Shown: positions 8,560 through 16,866, counted from the first letter of the stretch. The stretch: DNA of 64,000 bases from Streptomyces humicola (GCF_024436035.1 NZ_JANFNG010000019.1:1-64000); one strand, 5' to 3'. Made by a program: numbers and translations. The notes: generated from the letters alone by a model not told the origin.

Positions 8560-8975
8560 GGCTGCTGCCTCTGTGACCTGGGCCGCAACGACGGACAGTC
8601 CATCCGCATCCACCCCACCGGCTGGGACATCCTCACCCCCCACCTGCAGGAGGTGTGCTGGCCTCCGATGGACGCCTGTTCACCGCTGTGCGGGGCGGAC
8701 GGGTCAGGTCAACCGAATACACGGAGGTGTGGCAGGCCGCACGTGACAAGGCTCTGTCGGAGGAAGACGCGGCGTCTCCTCTGGCGGACGTGCCTTACTC
8801 GCTCCGGCATGCCGGGGTATCCCTGTGGATCAAGGCTGGCGTGGATCCGGTGGAAGTCGCCCGCCGGGCGGGGCACAGCATCGCGGTGTTGTGGAAGTTC
8901 TACGCGAAGATCCTGCGAGGTCAGCAGCACCGCGCGAACCAGCTCATCGACGCAGCTCTGGACCCGTCCGAGTAG
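8560..8975 (+). pseudogene. Tyrosine recombinase (integrase) C-terminal relic
   Basis: From about 8655 one frame reads SDGRLFTAVRGG, then YSLRHAGVSLWIKAGVDP, VEVARRAGHSIAVLWKFYAKIL and a stop. This is the C-terminal catalytic domain of a tyrosine recombinase, with box II R (SLRHAG), H (AGHS) and the nucleophile Tyr. Upstream the homologous segment (PTGWDILTPHLQEV) is in another frame, one base off, and the N-terminal domains are gone. It differs in sequence from the intact AICE integrase at 9220-10401, so it marks a second, dead element. Confidence 0.6.
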
Positions 8976-9062
8976 GCCATCGGTCGGCCGGAGCTTGGCC
9001 GCAGGTTGGCCGCACAGGCAGGTCAACGGAGGGATTCACGCGGTCAGGGTGAGACAAGATAC

Positions 9063-9106
9063 AGGTGGGCGGGGGTCCCGGAATGACCCGGGACGCCCGC
9101 CCACCT
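9063..9106. terminator. Strong bidirectional hairpin terminator
   Basis: AGGTGGGCG...CCCGG pairs with CCGGG...CGCCCACCT around a small AATGA loop, nearly perfect over about 19 bp. It lies between the integrase relic (plus) and the tRNA-Ser att copy (minus), so it could have ended either transcript. In the element-free chromosome it would sit just 3' of tRNA-Ser. Confidence 0.7.
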
Positions 9107-9122
9107 GCGTGTTTCCTACCTG

Positions 9123-9180
9123 TGCGGAGGGTGTGGGATTTGAACCCACGGTGACGTTGCCGCCACGACAGTTTTCAAGA
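9123..9180 (-). repeat. attL: 58-bp copy of the tRNA-Ser 3' end
   Basis: Identical over 58 bp to 19394-19451, covering the tRNA-Ser(TGA) 3' end from the acceptor through the anticodon loop. The 5' part of the tRNA is absent here, so this copy is not a functional tRNA. With the right copy it bounds the AICE. Confidence 0.92.
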
Positions 9181-9219
9181 TGTCTTTCCGGATCTTGGCG
9201 CGGACGGCTCCGCCGCTGG

Positions 9220-10401
9220 TCAGACGGGTACCAGCGCCCCCGCCGAGCCGTCATCGTCGTCATCGTGCCCTTTACGTGCCCCTCGGGGGTTGTCGTGCCC
9301 CTCCATCCAGGACTCGGACGCCTCGGCGACCTGAGCGTCACGGCCGACCGCAGGTCGAGCGTAGTGCCGAGTCGTCACACTCGCGTTGGAGTGGCCGAGC
9401 CGATGAGCGGCGGTCATGACGCCATACTGGTCGGCGACCCAGGTGGCGTGAGAGGCCCGCAGGTCGTGCGGTGTCACATCCGTCAGTCCGGCCGCCGTCA
9501 CGGCGGGGTCGAAGTGCGCCTTGCGCCATTGGTTGTAGCGAAGCGGACGGCCAGCCCGGTTGGTGAACAGCAACGCATCATTGCCGCCAGGCAACTGGCT
9601 CAGGTAGGCCGACAGCCGCTGTACCAGCGAGCGCGCCAGCGTCAGGGTGCGCTTCTGGTGTGATTTCGGCGTATCGAAGACCAAGGCCCCGTTCGCCTCG
9701 GCGAGGTTCTCGTCCACGTGCACCAGGCGTCGGGGCACGTCGATGTCTCCACGCCGCATTGCGAACGCCTCACCGATCCGCAGGCCGCCGAAGGCAAGCA
9801 GCGCGATCAACAGGTCATGCGGTGCGTCGGCAGCCCGCACGATGCGGGAGGCTTCCTGTGGGGTCAGGATGTGCGGTTCGGTCTGCGGCATCCTCGGCAG
9901 CCGCACCCCACGGCATGGCGTCACCGCGATCAAACCGTTGTCCACAGCAGAGGCCATGATCTGAGCGAACACGCGATAGCACTGGCGGATCCAAGAGGCA
10001 CCGGCACCATCCGTCTTCATCTTGGCCACCCACTCCGCAACGGTGATCGGCCGCACGCTGGACAGCTCACGGCCGCCGAGCACTGGATTGATCCGTGAGG
10101 CGATGATCGACCGGTAGGTAGCCCGAGTTTTGTGCTTCAGCTGGGGTCCAACCGATGCCAGCCAGCGAGCGGCCCAGTCCTCAACGGTCGTCTTGGCGTC
10201 CGCCGGGTCGAGCCACCGACCTTCCTCGATCTCGATCCGCTTCTTGGCAAGCCACAGGTCAGCGTCGGTCGTCGTGGCGAACGTCCGATCGGCCGGTCTG
10301 AGAACACCATCCGGCCCGGGGTAACGGACCTGGTACCGGCCAGACGGCAGCTTACGGACACGGCCGAACTGGCGGCGGCTCTTGCGCTTTCCCGCCATCA
10401 C
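9220..10401 (-). CDS. int: AICE integrase (tyrosine recombinase)
   Basis: 393 residues. Arm-binding domain (about 10-60), core-binding SAM-like domain (about 70-160) and a C-terminal catalytic domain with all expected residues: Arg in FGGLRIGEAF, Lys in FDTPKSHQKR, HxxR in HDLRASHATW, His in AHRLGHSNAS and the nucleophilic Tyr in TTRHYARP. The C-terminus is unusually acidic (GHDDDDDGS). It ends 40 bases from attL, as is usual for AICE integrases, and catalyses recombination between tRNA-Ser and the element att site. The GTG at 10401 overlaps the xis stop; an ATG follows directly at 10398. Translation is probably coupled to xis. Confidence 0.93.
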   Translation of the reverse strand: MMAGKRKSRRQFGRVRKLPSGRYQVRYPGPDGVLRPADRTFATTTDADLWLAKKRIEIEEGRWLDPADAKTTVEDWAARWLASVGPQLKHKTRATYRSIIASRINPVLGGRELSSVRPITVAEWVAKMKTDGAGASWIRQCYRVFAQIMASAVDNGLIAVTPCRGVRLPRMPQTEPHILTPQEASRIVRAADAPHDLLIALLAFGGLRIGEAFAMRRGDIDVPRRLVHVDENLAEANGALVFDTPKSHQKRTLTLARSLVQRLSAYLSQLPGGNDALLFTNRAGRPLRYNQWRKAHFDPAVTAAGLTDVTPHDLRASHATWVADQYGVMTAAHRLGHSNASVTTRHYARPAVGRDAQVAEASESWMEGHDNPRGARKGHDDDDDGSAGALVPV

Positions 10402-10616
10402 GCCACCGCCTTTAGCCGATGCATGGACACGGGTTGCACTGTGTTGGCGCAGATGAATTCCTCAACCGCACTTTCGGGGACGCGCACATGGCGGCCGATT
10501 TTCACGAACGCAATCCGTCGTTCCTCGATCAAGCGGCGAGGGAAACGCTCCCCGGACGTTTCAAACGTCCCGAGCCGCTCCGCAACCTGTGCCACGGTCA
10601 GCAGTCGGTCAGGCAT
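10398..10616 (-). CDS. xis: Excisionase-like HTH protein
   Basis: 72 residues: LLTVAQVAERLGT opens a MerR/Xis-type winged helix-turn-helix, followed by RRLIEERRIAFVKIGRHVRVPESAVEEFI, the usual end of the excisionase-like domain. The ATG at 10616 is preceded by GGGAG and overlaps the rep stop by 8 bases; its own stop overlaps the int start. In pSAM2-like elements rep-xis-int form one operon in this order, and Xis directs the integrase toward excision. A longer upstream reading of the frame lies inside rep and is a shadow. Confidence 0.88.
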   Translation of the reverse strand: MPDRLLTVAQVAERLGTFETSGERFPRRLIEERRIAFVKIGRHVRVPESAVEEFICANTVQPVSMHRLKAVA

Positions 10617-11961
10617 GGGTAGCTTCTCCCTCCGTGCCCGGTGCGGGCTGGACTGTCGCAGCGAGGAATTCCTCGCCGGGGGTGAGGCCGGTTCCGGCGA
10701 AGGACCAGTGAGCGAGGACGAGCGTGGTTTCGTCACTGTCCGCGGTGGCCGGCTGGGGTGCTTCCTCACCGCGTGCGATGGCGGCCTGGAGTCGGCGCCA
10801 TTCGGCGCGGGCAGTGCGCAGCGCGCCGAGGGTGGTCGAGTAGCGGCGGGTCTTGGTGGAGAAGTGGCCGCGGAAGCCGAGCATGTGAGCCCAGGCACGG
10901 AGGCGGAGGTCTTCCAGTTCGGGCTGTGCCCCGAGTGCCCAGGCGGTACGGATCATCCGCCGGGCATGCTCGCTGAGACGCGCACGGGCCAGCTCTGCGA
11001 GGAACTTGATCGGACGATCCAGCGTGCCCGTCGCCGTTTCGGCGCCCTTGGTGGCGTATTTGGCGATGTACGCGGCGACGGCGCGATCGGTCAGTTCGGT
11101 GCCTCCGTCTAGGTCGGCGCTGCGGATGGGACGGATGTCGAGTTGGGTGCCGAAGGCGAATGCGTGCGCTCGGCCGTCGACGATCGGGCCAGTGATATCC
11201 GCTTTCGCCGTGGCGGTCTGGATGGCGTCGGCGAGCAGTTCGACCGTTGCCCAGGCCGGGGGCGGGGTGTCACCGCCATCGGGTCCGTCGAGGCGGATCA
11301 CAGCATGGAAGTGGACCGCGCCGCGCTTTTGGTACTCGGCGACCTTGGCGAAGGAGACGCGGGCGTGATGCCGGAAGTCCCGCTGCGTGAGCCCGGCGCG
11401 CTTGGCGATCTCCCGACGCAGGTAGATCGAGAAGCGCCGCCACAAGGCGCCCGCGTGAGCGTTCCACAGCACGGCCGCTTCGTAGTCGTACGTCTCCGGG
11501 TCGAGCGGCGTGCCCAACTCACCCGCGTCCTCTGGGTGCTGGGTGCCGCAGCGGCAACGGCCGGAGTCGGGCCGGTTGTGGACCGGCCCGAACGACGGAG
11601 CGGTGAACGTGGCGAACACACGCGGATGCGTCGCGACCTGGTCACTGGTGCCCTTGCCGCCGCGCAGTCCGGCGGTGATCAGGTGGTAGGTGTCACGGCG
11701 GTAGGTCTCGGCGCAGGCCGGGCACCGGGTAGTGCGGCGGTTGTTGCAGCGGACCAGGAGGTGACCGGCGGGCAGGTCTGCGGCGTGCAGCTCGGACAGG
11801 ATCTGCCCGGTGGCGGTGTCGATCTCGGTGCGGTGGCCGTCGAGGCGGATGGGCCGGGCACACCCGCCCAGGCCCCTCAGTTGCCGGAGCAGGGCGGGCA
11901 CGGTGCCCAGCGAGGCCAGGTCGGCCAATTCCTTGACCGGCGGCGGTGTGCGGACGGGCAT
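10609..11961 (-). CDS. repSA: RepSA-like replication initiator
   Basis: 450 residues, close to the length of pSAM2 RepSA. Recognisable features: Cys-rich RCNNRRTTRCPACAETYRRD (zinc-binding), HPRVFATFTAPSFGPVH, a His-hydrophobic-His type motif in GAVHFHAVIRLDG and a Tyr/Lys motif VAAYIAKYATKG that may supply the nicking tyrosine. These are hallmarks of the replication-initiator family that drives rolling-circle replication of excised AICEs. The ATG at 11961 follows AAAGGAGGA, far better than the longer frame to 12186, which overlaps the neighbour. Downstream xis and int overlap, so one transcript is likely. Confidence 0.9.
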   Translation of the reverse strand: MPVRTPPPVKELADLASLGTVPALLRQLRGLGGCARPIRLDGHRTEIDTATGQILSELHAADLPAGHLLVRCNNRRTTRCPACAETYRRDTYHLITAGLRGGKGTSDQVATHPRVFATFTAPSFGPVHNRPDSGRCRCGTQHPEDAGELGTPLDPETYDYEAAVLWNAHAGALWRRFSIYLRREIAKRAGLTQRDFRHHARVSFAKVAEYQKRGAVHFHAVIRLDGPDGGDTPPPAWATVELLADAIQTATAKADITGPIVDGRAHAFAFGTQLDIRPIRSADLDGGTELTDRAVAAYIAKYATKGAETATGTLDRPIKFLAELARARLSEHARRMIRTAWALGAQPELEDLRLRAWAHMLGFRGHFSTKTRRYSTTLGALRTARAEWRRLQAAIARGEEAPQPATADSDETTLVLAHWSFAGTGLTPGEEFLAATVQPAPGTEGEATHA

Positions 11962-11978
11962 CGGGCGAACTCCTCCTT

Positions 11979-12284
11979 TCAGCGGCGGCGGTTGTGGTTG
12001 GCGAGCAGGGAGCGCAGGACGACGGCGCAGACCGCGACGGAGACGGCGCCCACGGCGACGGCGGTCAGCAGCGCGGTCAGGACGACGCCGACCGCGATGA
12101 CGGCGGCCACTCCCCCGGCGCCAGCGGCGACAAGCGGCGCGACCGGACGGCGAGGAGCCGGGGCCGGGGCGGGGGAGTGCTGACAAGAGCAGGCAGGCGC
12201 ATGGGCTTCAGAGCCCAGAACCACGGTCGAAGGCCGGACAGCCGGAAGTTCCGGAGCCTGCGGGTAGACGGGACGGAGCAGCAT
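11979..12284 (-). CDS. Spread protein (SpdB-like), membrane-associated
   Basis: 101 residues: a Cys/Pro-rich N-terminal half followed by a long Ala/Val-rich hydrophobic region (GAGGVAAVIAVGVVLTALLTAVAVGAVSVAVCAVVL, two possible membrane helices) and a basic tail NHNRRR. It starts at an ATG with AAGGGA upstream, 17 bases before rep. Small hydrophobic proteins in this position are the Spd proteins needed for spread of the element along recipient hyphae. The assignment rests on position and hydrophobicity rather than strong sequence recognition. Confidence 0.6.
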   Translation of the reverse strand: MLLRPVYPQAPELPAVRPSTVVLGSEAHAPACSCQHSPAPAPAPRRPVAPLVAAGAGGVAAVIAVGVVLTALLTAVAVGAVSVAVCAVVLRSLLANHNRRR

Positions 12285-12298
12285 GGTGGCGGGTCCCT

Positions 12299-12493
12299 TC
12301 AGCGATGGATGCCGTTGACGACGCCGACCCCGGTGCGGGTGCCGGAGTCGATGGCAGGGGCAAGGAAGGTGTGGGCGAGGTAGAACCCGAACAGGGCGAT
12401 GACGGCGGCGACCCACAGGCGAATGCCGAGGAACTTGATCGCGGCCCAGGCGACGACACCGAGGACGAAGACCAGGGGCAGGCTGACGGTCAC
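12299..12493 (-). CDS. Small AICE membrane protein (Spd-like)
   Basis: 64 residues, GTG start at 12493. Two hydrophobic stretches, LPLVFVLGVVAWAAIKFLGI and LWVAAVIALFGFYLAHTFLA, fill most of the protein. It ends 14 bases before the next Spd-like gene. Probably part of the conjugative spread functions; nothing more can be said from sequence. Confidence 0.6.
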   Translation of the reverse strand: MTVSLPLVFVLGVVAWAAIKFLGIRLWVAAVIALFGFYLAHTFLAPAIDSGTRTGVGVVNGIHR

Positions 12494-12509
12494 GGCGGAA
12501 GGTGTCCTT

Positions 12510-12701
12510 TCAGCGGACGGGGCAGCGGTGGGTACGGGCGGCCAACTCGGCGGCGGCGCGGGAGTCGTAGTCGGCGGAGAAGCCGCAGCGCAGGGCGGTG
12601 CAGGCGGCGGTGTGCTTCTCCCGGCCTCGCTCGTCGTAGGCGGTGCCGACCTGGACGGGGCCTATCCGGATCACGCGGCGGAAGCGGCGGTTGGCGGGCA
12701 T
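12510..12701 (-). CDS. Mobile element transfer protein family (small basic)
   Basis: 63 residues: NRRFRRVIRIGPVQVGTAYD, then REKHTAACTALRCGFSADYD and AAELAARTHRCPVR. The three Cys and two His residues might bind a metal. This short protein recurs in AICE transfer operons, where it is usually annotated as mobile element transfer protein. Its ATG overlaps the upstream stop (TGATG), indicating translational coupling. Biochemical role unknown. Confidence 0.65.
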   Translation of the reverse strand: MPANRRFRRVIRIGPVQVGTAYDERGREKHTAACTALRCGFSADYDSRAAAELAARTHRCPVR

Positions 12702-12886
12702 CAGGCGTCCTCCGGGGCGCGGACGAAGTCGTCGGCGTGGTCGGTCAGCCAACGGCGGATCTCGGCGCTTTCGTCTGCGTCGGACGTGTTGATGGCCAGC
12801 TCGGCGACCCGGACGCCTTCAACGAAGCGGTTGCGGCGAGTCAGTTCGGCCGCGCGCCGCAGAGCGCGCAGGGTGGACGGACGCAT
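12701..12886 (-). CDS. Small AICE hypothetical protein
   Basis: 61 residues, predicted helical (RALRRAAELTRRNRFVEGVRVAEL ... AEIRRWLTDHADDFV). The ATG at 12886 is preceded by GAGGAGATC, a good ribosome binding site, and the stop overlaps the start of the next gene. No family recognised. Position within the tra-spd-rep operon suggests a transfer-related role. Confidence 0.6.
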   Translation of the reverse strand: MRPSTLRALRRAAELTRRNRFVEGVRVAELAINTSDADESAEIRRWLTDHADDFVRAPEDA

Positions 12887-12899
12887 TGGTGATCTCCTC

Positions 12900-13490
12900 T
12901 CAGAGTTGGGCGGCGATGGCGTCGGCAAGCGGGGCAGGCACGCCGAGCCGGGCGCGCAGGGTGGGTGTGTCGATGGGCGAGCCGGTTCGGGCGTGGTGGT
13001 CGGCGGCGACCTTCCGGGCGTGCTCGACGAGCGCGGCCGGGACGGACACGGCAGGCGCGTCCTGCTCGACGGGTTCCGGGCCGGGCAAGGGCTTCGGCTC
13101 CGGTTCCGTCTCGACGTCGACAGCCGTTGGCGTCGAATGTGCGAGGAGGGTTCCGCCGAGGAACGCGATGGCAGGCCATCCGGCGACGAGGATGCGCAGC
13201 CAGGCGGGCACGGCGTGAACGTCGAGGAGTCCGGCACTGGCCACATTCGCCCCGAGCGAGGCAGCGAGAGCGATCAGGAACCAGCACCATCCGGCCGGCC
13301 GGGACGAGCCGGAGCGCAGCCGACGCCAGGCGGCGACGAGCAGCAGATCCACCGAGATCGGATAGGCCCATGCCTTCCAGCCGGTCTGTCCGGCCGTCGC
13401 CGCGATGTCATGCAGATGGGCAAAGGACAACGCGGCGGCGATGGCCGCTTGGATCAGCACCGCATCGACGCGAGCCAGATAAGCGCGCAA
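12900..13490 (-). CDS. DUF2637 membrane protein (SpdB-type)
   Basis: 196 residues from the TTG at 13490. AAAGGAGGTGA, an almost full match to the 16S rRNA 3' end, lies eight bases upstream of this TTG and inside the longer frame, which makes an ATG at 13520 unlikely. Four membrane segments cover residues 8-125: VDAVLIQAAIAAALSFAHLH, AWAYPISVDLLLVAAWR, WCWFLIALAASLGANVA and ILVAGWPAIAFLGGTLLAH. A Pro/Glu-rich linker and a C-terminal helical domain (TPTLRARLGVPAPLADAI) follow. DUF2637 proteins accompany TraB/FtsK translocases in AICEs. Confidence 0.8.
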   Translation of the reverse strand: MRAYLARVDAVLIQAAIAAALSFAHLHDIAATAGQTGWKAWAYPISVDLLLVAAWRRLRSGSSRPAGWCWFLIALAASLGANVASAGLLDVHAVPAWLRILVAGWPAIAFLGGTLLAHSTPTAVDVETEPEPKPLPGPEPVEQDAPAVSVPAALVEHARKVAADHHARTGSPIDTPTLRARLGVPAPLADAIAAQL

Positions 13491-13576
13491 CGGTGTCACC
13501 TCCTTTCCTGGTTCGGGCATGGCGGGGGTAGGGACTTGGCGCGAAGACGGTCACGCCGACCGATGAAGGGGTTGGG

Positions 13577-14953
13577 CTACTCGGTCACGGGCCGGGGCTT
13601 GACCAGTCCGGCGGGGCGGTCCACCGGCTGAGCCGGGACGGCAGGCCGGAACCGGTCCAGCGAGGGCAGCTCCGGAACCAGGTGGGCCAACTCAGCGCAG
13701 ACGGCGGCAGCGTCGGCCATCGACAGGTACGGGGTGCGGATGCGGGACCAGCCGCCGGAGGTGTCGCCGACGACGGCCATACCGGGCCGCTCCGGCGCAA
13801 TGGCGCAGGCCGCCGAGACGGCCTCGGGGGCGATGTCGCCCAGCGCCATGGTCGCCGAGGGTTCGTCGTTGACGCGGTGGCAGACCCGCCCGGTGAGCTG
13901 AGCCCGGAGCATCGTTGCTCCCTTGCCTAGCTCGGCGCCGAACCGCTGCCCGCACACCTCCAGGTAGATGCCTGCCGCACGGCCGAGTTGGGCAAGGCGG
14001 ATGAGCTGCGTGACCATCTCGTCCCGCCGTTGTTCGTCTTTCTTCGTGGCGACCAGGAAGAGCTCTGCCACCTCGTCGACGAACAGCACCACCGGCACCG
14101 GCCTCTCCGCCTCTGGCAGGCCCCAGATGTCGGAGGTGATCTCCTCGTCCGGCCTGCCCGGTGCGATGCCCTGCCGGGCCTTGATCAGGTCGTACCGGTC
14201 CTCCATCAGCCGCACCAGCATCGGCAGCAGCTCGGCTGCCTCTTCCGGATCGGTCGCCAGCGCGGAGAGACGAGGAGCGAACGGTGCCAGCTCCACTCCG
14301 CGCTTGCAGTCGATCCCGGCCAGCGCGACCGGCTGAGGAGCCAGCCCCGCGACCAGGTGGCGCAGGAACATCGACTTGCCCGACAGGGTTGCGCCGAGGG
14401 TGAGTTGGTGAGGTATCGCCCGGTAGTCGCGAATGAATGCCGTTGCATCCTCCCGCAATGCCACCGGCACCCGAAGGAACCCACCAGCCGTCTTGCGCGG
14501 CATGCGCACGGCGCGGAACACATCGAAGCCGACCAAGCGCAGCTCCACCACACCCGGCTTCACCTCCGAGACATACACGGCGTGAACTCCCCAGGCGTGC
14601 CGGAGTCGTTCCGCCGACGCGGCGACATCCTGCGGTTCCTGGCCGGGGGTGAGTCGTAACCGTAGCCGCATCCCGGTCGAGGTCGGACGGATGATTCCGC
14701 GCCGAGGCGGAACCGGCCGCACTTCCCGCCGAGTTGTGGCACGAACCGCAAACGCCCGCAGCCTGGACGGCTGCACCGTCAGCCCGCACGAGTCCATCAC
14801 CGACCCGTACGAGACCAGCAGCTTGGCAGTCGAGACGGGCAGGCCGACCGAGCACCAGAACGCCGCCGGATGCTTCGCCCGGAGGTAAGCAGCCCCGCCA
14901 CCGGCCACGGCGACCGGGCCACCCACCTCCATCAGGTTCAACAGCTCGGACAT
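13577..14953 (-). CDS. traSA: FtsK/SpoIIIE-type DNA translocase (conjugative transfer)
   Basis: 458 residues. Walker A is GATLSGKSMF (about residue 187) and Walker B is PVVLFVDEVAEL; a following GRAAGIYLEVCGQRFGAEL matches the FtsK sensor/arginine region. The N-terminus includes a short hydrophobic stretch VGGPVAVAGGGAAYL that could contact the membrane. This is the single transfer protein of AICEs, pumping double-stranded DNA between hyphae after recognising clt repeats. Start ATG at 14953; the preceding regulatory gene stops 6 bases upstream, so they are cotranscribed. Confidence 0.9.
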   Translation of the reverse strand: MSELLNLMEVGGPVAVAGGGAAYLRAKHPAAFWCSVGLPVSTAKLLVSYGSVMDSCGLTVQPSRLRAFAVRATTRREVRPVPPRRGIIRPTSTGMRLRLRLTPGQEPQDVAASAERLRHAWGVHAVYVSEVKPGVVELRLVGFDVFRAVRMPRKTAGGFLRVPVALREDATAFIRDYRAIPHQLTLGATLSGKSMFLRHLVAGLAPQPVALAGIDCKRGVELAPFAPRLSALATDPEEAAELLPMLVRLMEDRYDLIKARQGIAPGRPDEEITSDIWGLPEAERPVPVVLFVDEVAELFLVATKKDEQRRDEMVTQLIRLAQLGRAAGIYLEVCGQRFGAELGKGATMLRAQLTGRVCHRVNDEPSATMALGDIAPEAVSAACAIAPERPGMAVVGDTSGGWSRIRTPYLSMADAAAVCAELAHLVPELPSLDRFRPAVPAQPVDRPAGLVKPRPVTE

Positions 14954-14958
14954 GGTGT

Positions 14959-15318
14959 TCAGGCCACCTCGCCCGCCGCCGCGGTCGGCATCATGCCGGG
15001 CACTACCGCCTCAGCGCGGAAGGCGATGCCGTGCCGTTGCTGACCGTTGAAGGTGCTCTCCCACGGCCGGGCCACCAGACCCGGCAGCGAGACCGGGGCG
15101 CCGACTGCCAGGCCCTCACTGATGCCGCGCTCCGGCACAGTGACCTTGATCAGCGAGGACTCCCCGTCCTCGATGTAGACCACGCCGAGCGTCCACAGCG
15201 TCTCGCCGCTGACGGCATCGGTGGCCACCTCGCCAGACCGACGGTCCTTGACCTTCTTCTCCGGAGCCTCGGTCAGCAGGATCGTCGCCGCCGAGGTCTC
15301 CACACGGATGGAACGCAA
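14959..15318 (-). CDS. SCO3933-like AICE protein upstream of tra
   Basis: 119 residues from a TTG at 15318 with GGGAG seven bases upstream; no in-frame ATG fits, and the longer frame to 15402 runs into the leader. The sequence RSIRVETSAATILLTEAPEKKVKDRRSGEVATD... resembles the family annotated as SCO3933-type regulatory protein and found just upstream of tra in AICEs. The mid-region VSLPGLVARPWE suggests a small beta-rich fold. It is the first gene of the transfer operon. A regulatory role is inferred only from naming and position. Confidence 0.65.
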   Translation of the reverse strand: MRSIRVETSAATILLTEAPEKKVKDRRSGEVATDAVSGETLWTLGVVYIEDGESSLIKVTVPERGISEGLAVGAPVSLPGLVARPWESTFNGQQRHGIAFRAEAVVPGMMPTAAAGEVA

Positions 15319-15453
15319 TGCACAACTCCCTTTGTGCTGGCCCTTCTTCACGAAGGGACTCAATTGCCGACAAACAGCTACACAATGGGAGGTTGACCGC
15401 ATACGGGCTGGGCGCGATACGCTCTAGGAGCGTTGATGCCAACGACGCACCCG

Positions 15454-15501
15454 GCCTGAGTGGGCTGCCTCCCGCTCAGGCCACATCCATTTCTGTGGCC
15501 T
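15454..15501 (-). promoter_or_regulatory. Two overlapping hairpins in the transfer-operon leader
   Basis: GGCCTGAG (15454-15461) pairs with CTCAGGCC (15476-15483); GGCCACA (15480-15486) pairs with TGTGGCC (15495-15501). They share GGCC at 15480-15483, so only one can form at a time. They lie in the ~310-base leader between the operator at 15632 and the first gene start at 15318. The rest of the leader holds no supported gene. Confidence 0.45.
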
Positions 15502-15631
15502 TCTCACACGCGCACCGGGCCGGGTCTGCCTTCCCGTATCGGTGCGCTTTCGCATGCCTGCTTCACCAACTCCGCCGGATGCGAAGGAGCGTTGCTGACA
15601 CCACCACAGTAACCCGTACTCAAAGTATTGT

Positions 15632-15650
15632 CTAGTACTTCAGGTACTAG
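15632..15650. promoter_or_regulatory. Inverted-repeat operator CTAGTAC-N5-GTACTAG
   Basis: Perfect 7-bp arms with a 5-base spacer, overlapping the stop codon of the XRE regulator and lying upstream of the transfer operon. A closely similar site (CTAGTAC-N5-GTAC) lies upstream of the ABM-XRE operon at 17295-17310. Further GTACT half-sites occur nearby (15616-15620). Confidence 0.6.
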
Positions 15651-16866
15651 TCCGCACTTCTTGTACGCCCAGCTCGTTCGCCAGCGCCCTGAGCTGGTCA
15701 GACGGCGGCTGGCTCATCGTCAGCAGATCGGTCACGAGCTGCTTGACCAGCGGCATGGCCCGCACCATCTCGGGCGACAGGCCGCGCGCCTTGAGTAGAG
15801 CGGAGACAGCGGCGCCGACCTGGCGGCGCTGTGCGTGCGCTCTCGCGATGTCGATCTGAAACCGCGTCTGCCGCTCGGAAGAGAGCCCGGAAGCGTCGAC
15901 AGCATCCGCCACCCGCAGGGCGACGCCCGCGTCACCGAGATCGACGGCAACGGCGACCTCATGCAGGCCGACGTTCGTCGGTCCGAACTCGGTGTTGTAG
16001 TCGTTGCGTCCGTCGCCGACCTGTTCGCCCATCTCGCGCGCCTGGCGCAGGTACGCATACGCGGCGTCCGCCTTGTTCATCCGGGCCGCTGCGACCGCTC
16101 GTTGGAGGGTCAGCGCTCCGCGCAAGGCAACAGCCTCAATCTCACCGGACTCCGCCATGGGGGCGAGCGCATCAGCCGCGCTACCCGATGCCTGCGCGGC
16201 CTGGTCGAAGTGGCGCGCGCCGAGGAAGACGATCGACAGCCGGAACTCACCGGCCGCCATCAGCAACGGGTCGTTGGCCCGCTCGGCAGCAACCACCGCG
16301 CGGTCAACGGCGATCCAGGCCGCCTCCGGTTCGCCCATGTTCGCCAGCCCAGCGCTACACGTGTGATACATGATCGCCAGCAGCCGGAACAGCTCGGAAC
16401 GTTCCTCCTCCGGCGCCGAGCGTGCCGCCGCCTCCAGACCGGGAACGAGCTGTTCCAGGATCTCGGCGAGGTCCGCATAGTTGCCCTCATGCGTCAGTGA
16501 CCACGCGCGATCGACCTGAGCCCGAAGCGCCGGCACGTCCGGCGGCTCGTGCTGGCCGAGGATGGCCTTGAGGGAGTGGGCGGCGCTCAGCACCAGGCGG
16601 AGCCGACTGGCCCCGGGCGGCTCACCCTCCACCACCGACGCGACGATGGGTGCCTCGGCCGCCAGCTCCGCGACCGGGATGTCAAGGACATCGGCAACCT
16701 TCTCCAGCACCGTCATCCGGTCGATGCGGCGCACGCCCCGTTCCACCTGGGACACCCAGGCTTCCGAGCGGTCCAGCAGCCGAGCGAACTCCTTCTGTGA
16801 GAGCCCGCGGCGCTTGCGGTTGAAGGCGATCTTGCGACCGAGCGCCTTTTCATACTCAGTACTCAA
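15640..16866 (-). CDS. XRE-family regulator with TPR-like C-terminal domain
   Basis: 408 residues. The N-terminal helix-turn-helix reads LGRKIAFNRKRRGLSQKEFARLLDRSEAWVSQVERG (about residues 8-43). The remaining ~330 residues are helical with a repetitive TPR-like pattern, as in the large XRE-TPR regulators of Streptomyces. The TTG start at 16866 has AAGGG upstream and lies inside the last codons of the upstream ABM gene (11-base overlap), implying translational coupling. Palindromes at both its own operon promoter and the tra promoter make it a candidate master regulator of the AICE, in place of the KorSA/Pra pair known from pSAM2. Confidence 0.8.
   Translation of the reverse strand: MSTEYEKALGRKIAFNRKRRGLSQKEFARLLDRSEAWVSQVERGVRRIDRMTVLEKVADVLDIPVAELAAEAPIVASVVEGEPPGASRLRLVLSAAHSLKAILGQHEPPDVPALRAQVDRAWSLTHEGNYADLAEILEQLVPGLEAAARSAPEEERSELFRLLAIMYHTCSAGLANMGEPEAAWIAVDRAVVAAERANDPLLMAAGEFRLSIVFLGARHFDQAAQASGSAADALAPMAESGEIEAVALRGALTLQRAVAAARMNKADAAYAYLRQAREMGEQVGDGRNDYNTEFGPTNVGLHEVAVAVDLGDAGVALRVADAVDASGLSSERQTRFQIDIARAHAQRRQVGAAVSALLKARGLSPEMVRAMPLVKQLVTDLLTMSQPPSDQLRALANELGVQEVRTST

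Noticed and set aside
9123-9180. A second functional tRNA-Ser
   Set aside because: Only the 3' 58 bases are present; the 5' acceptor strand and D-arm are absent, so it is an att copy.
12510-12752. Longer start for the small AICE transfer protein at 12752
   Set aside because: The extra N-terminus is Arg-rich shadow sequence; the ATG at 12701 overlaps the upstream stop and gives the family start.
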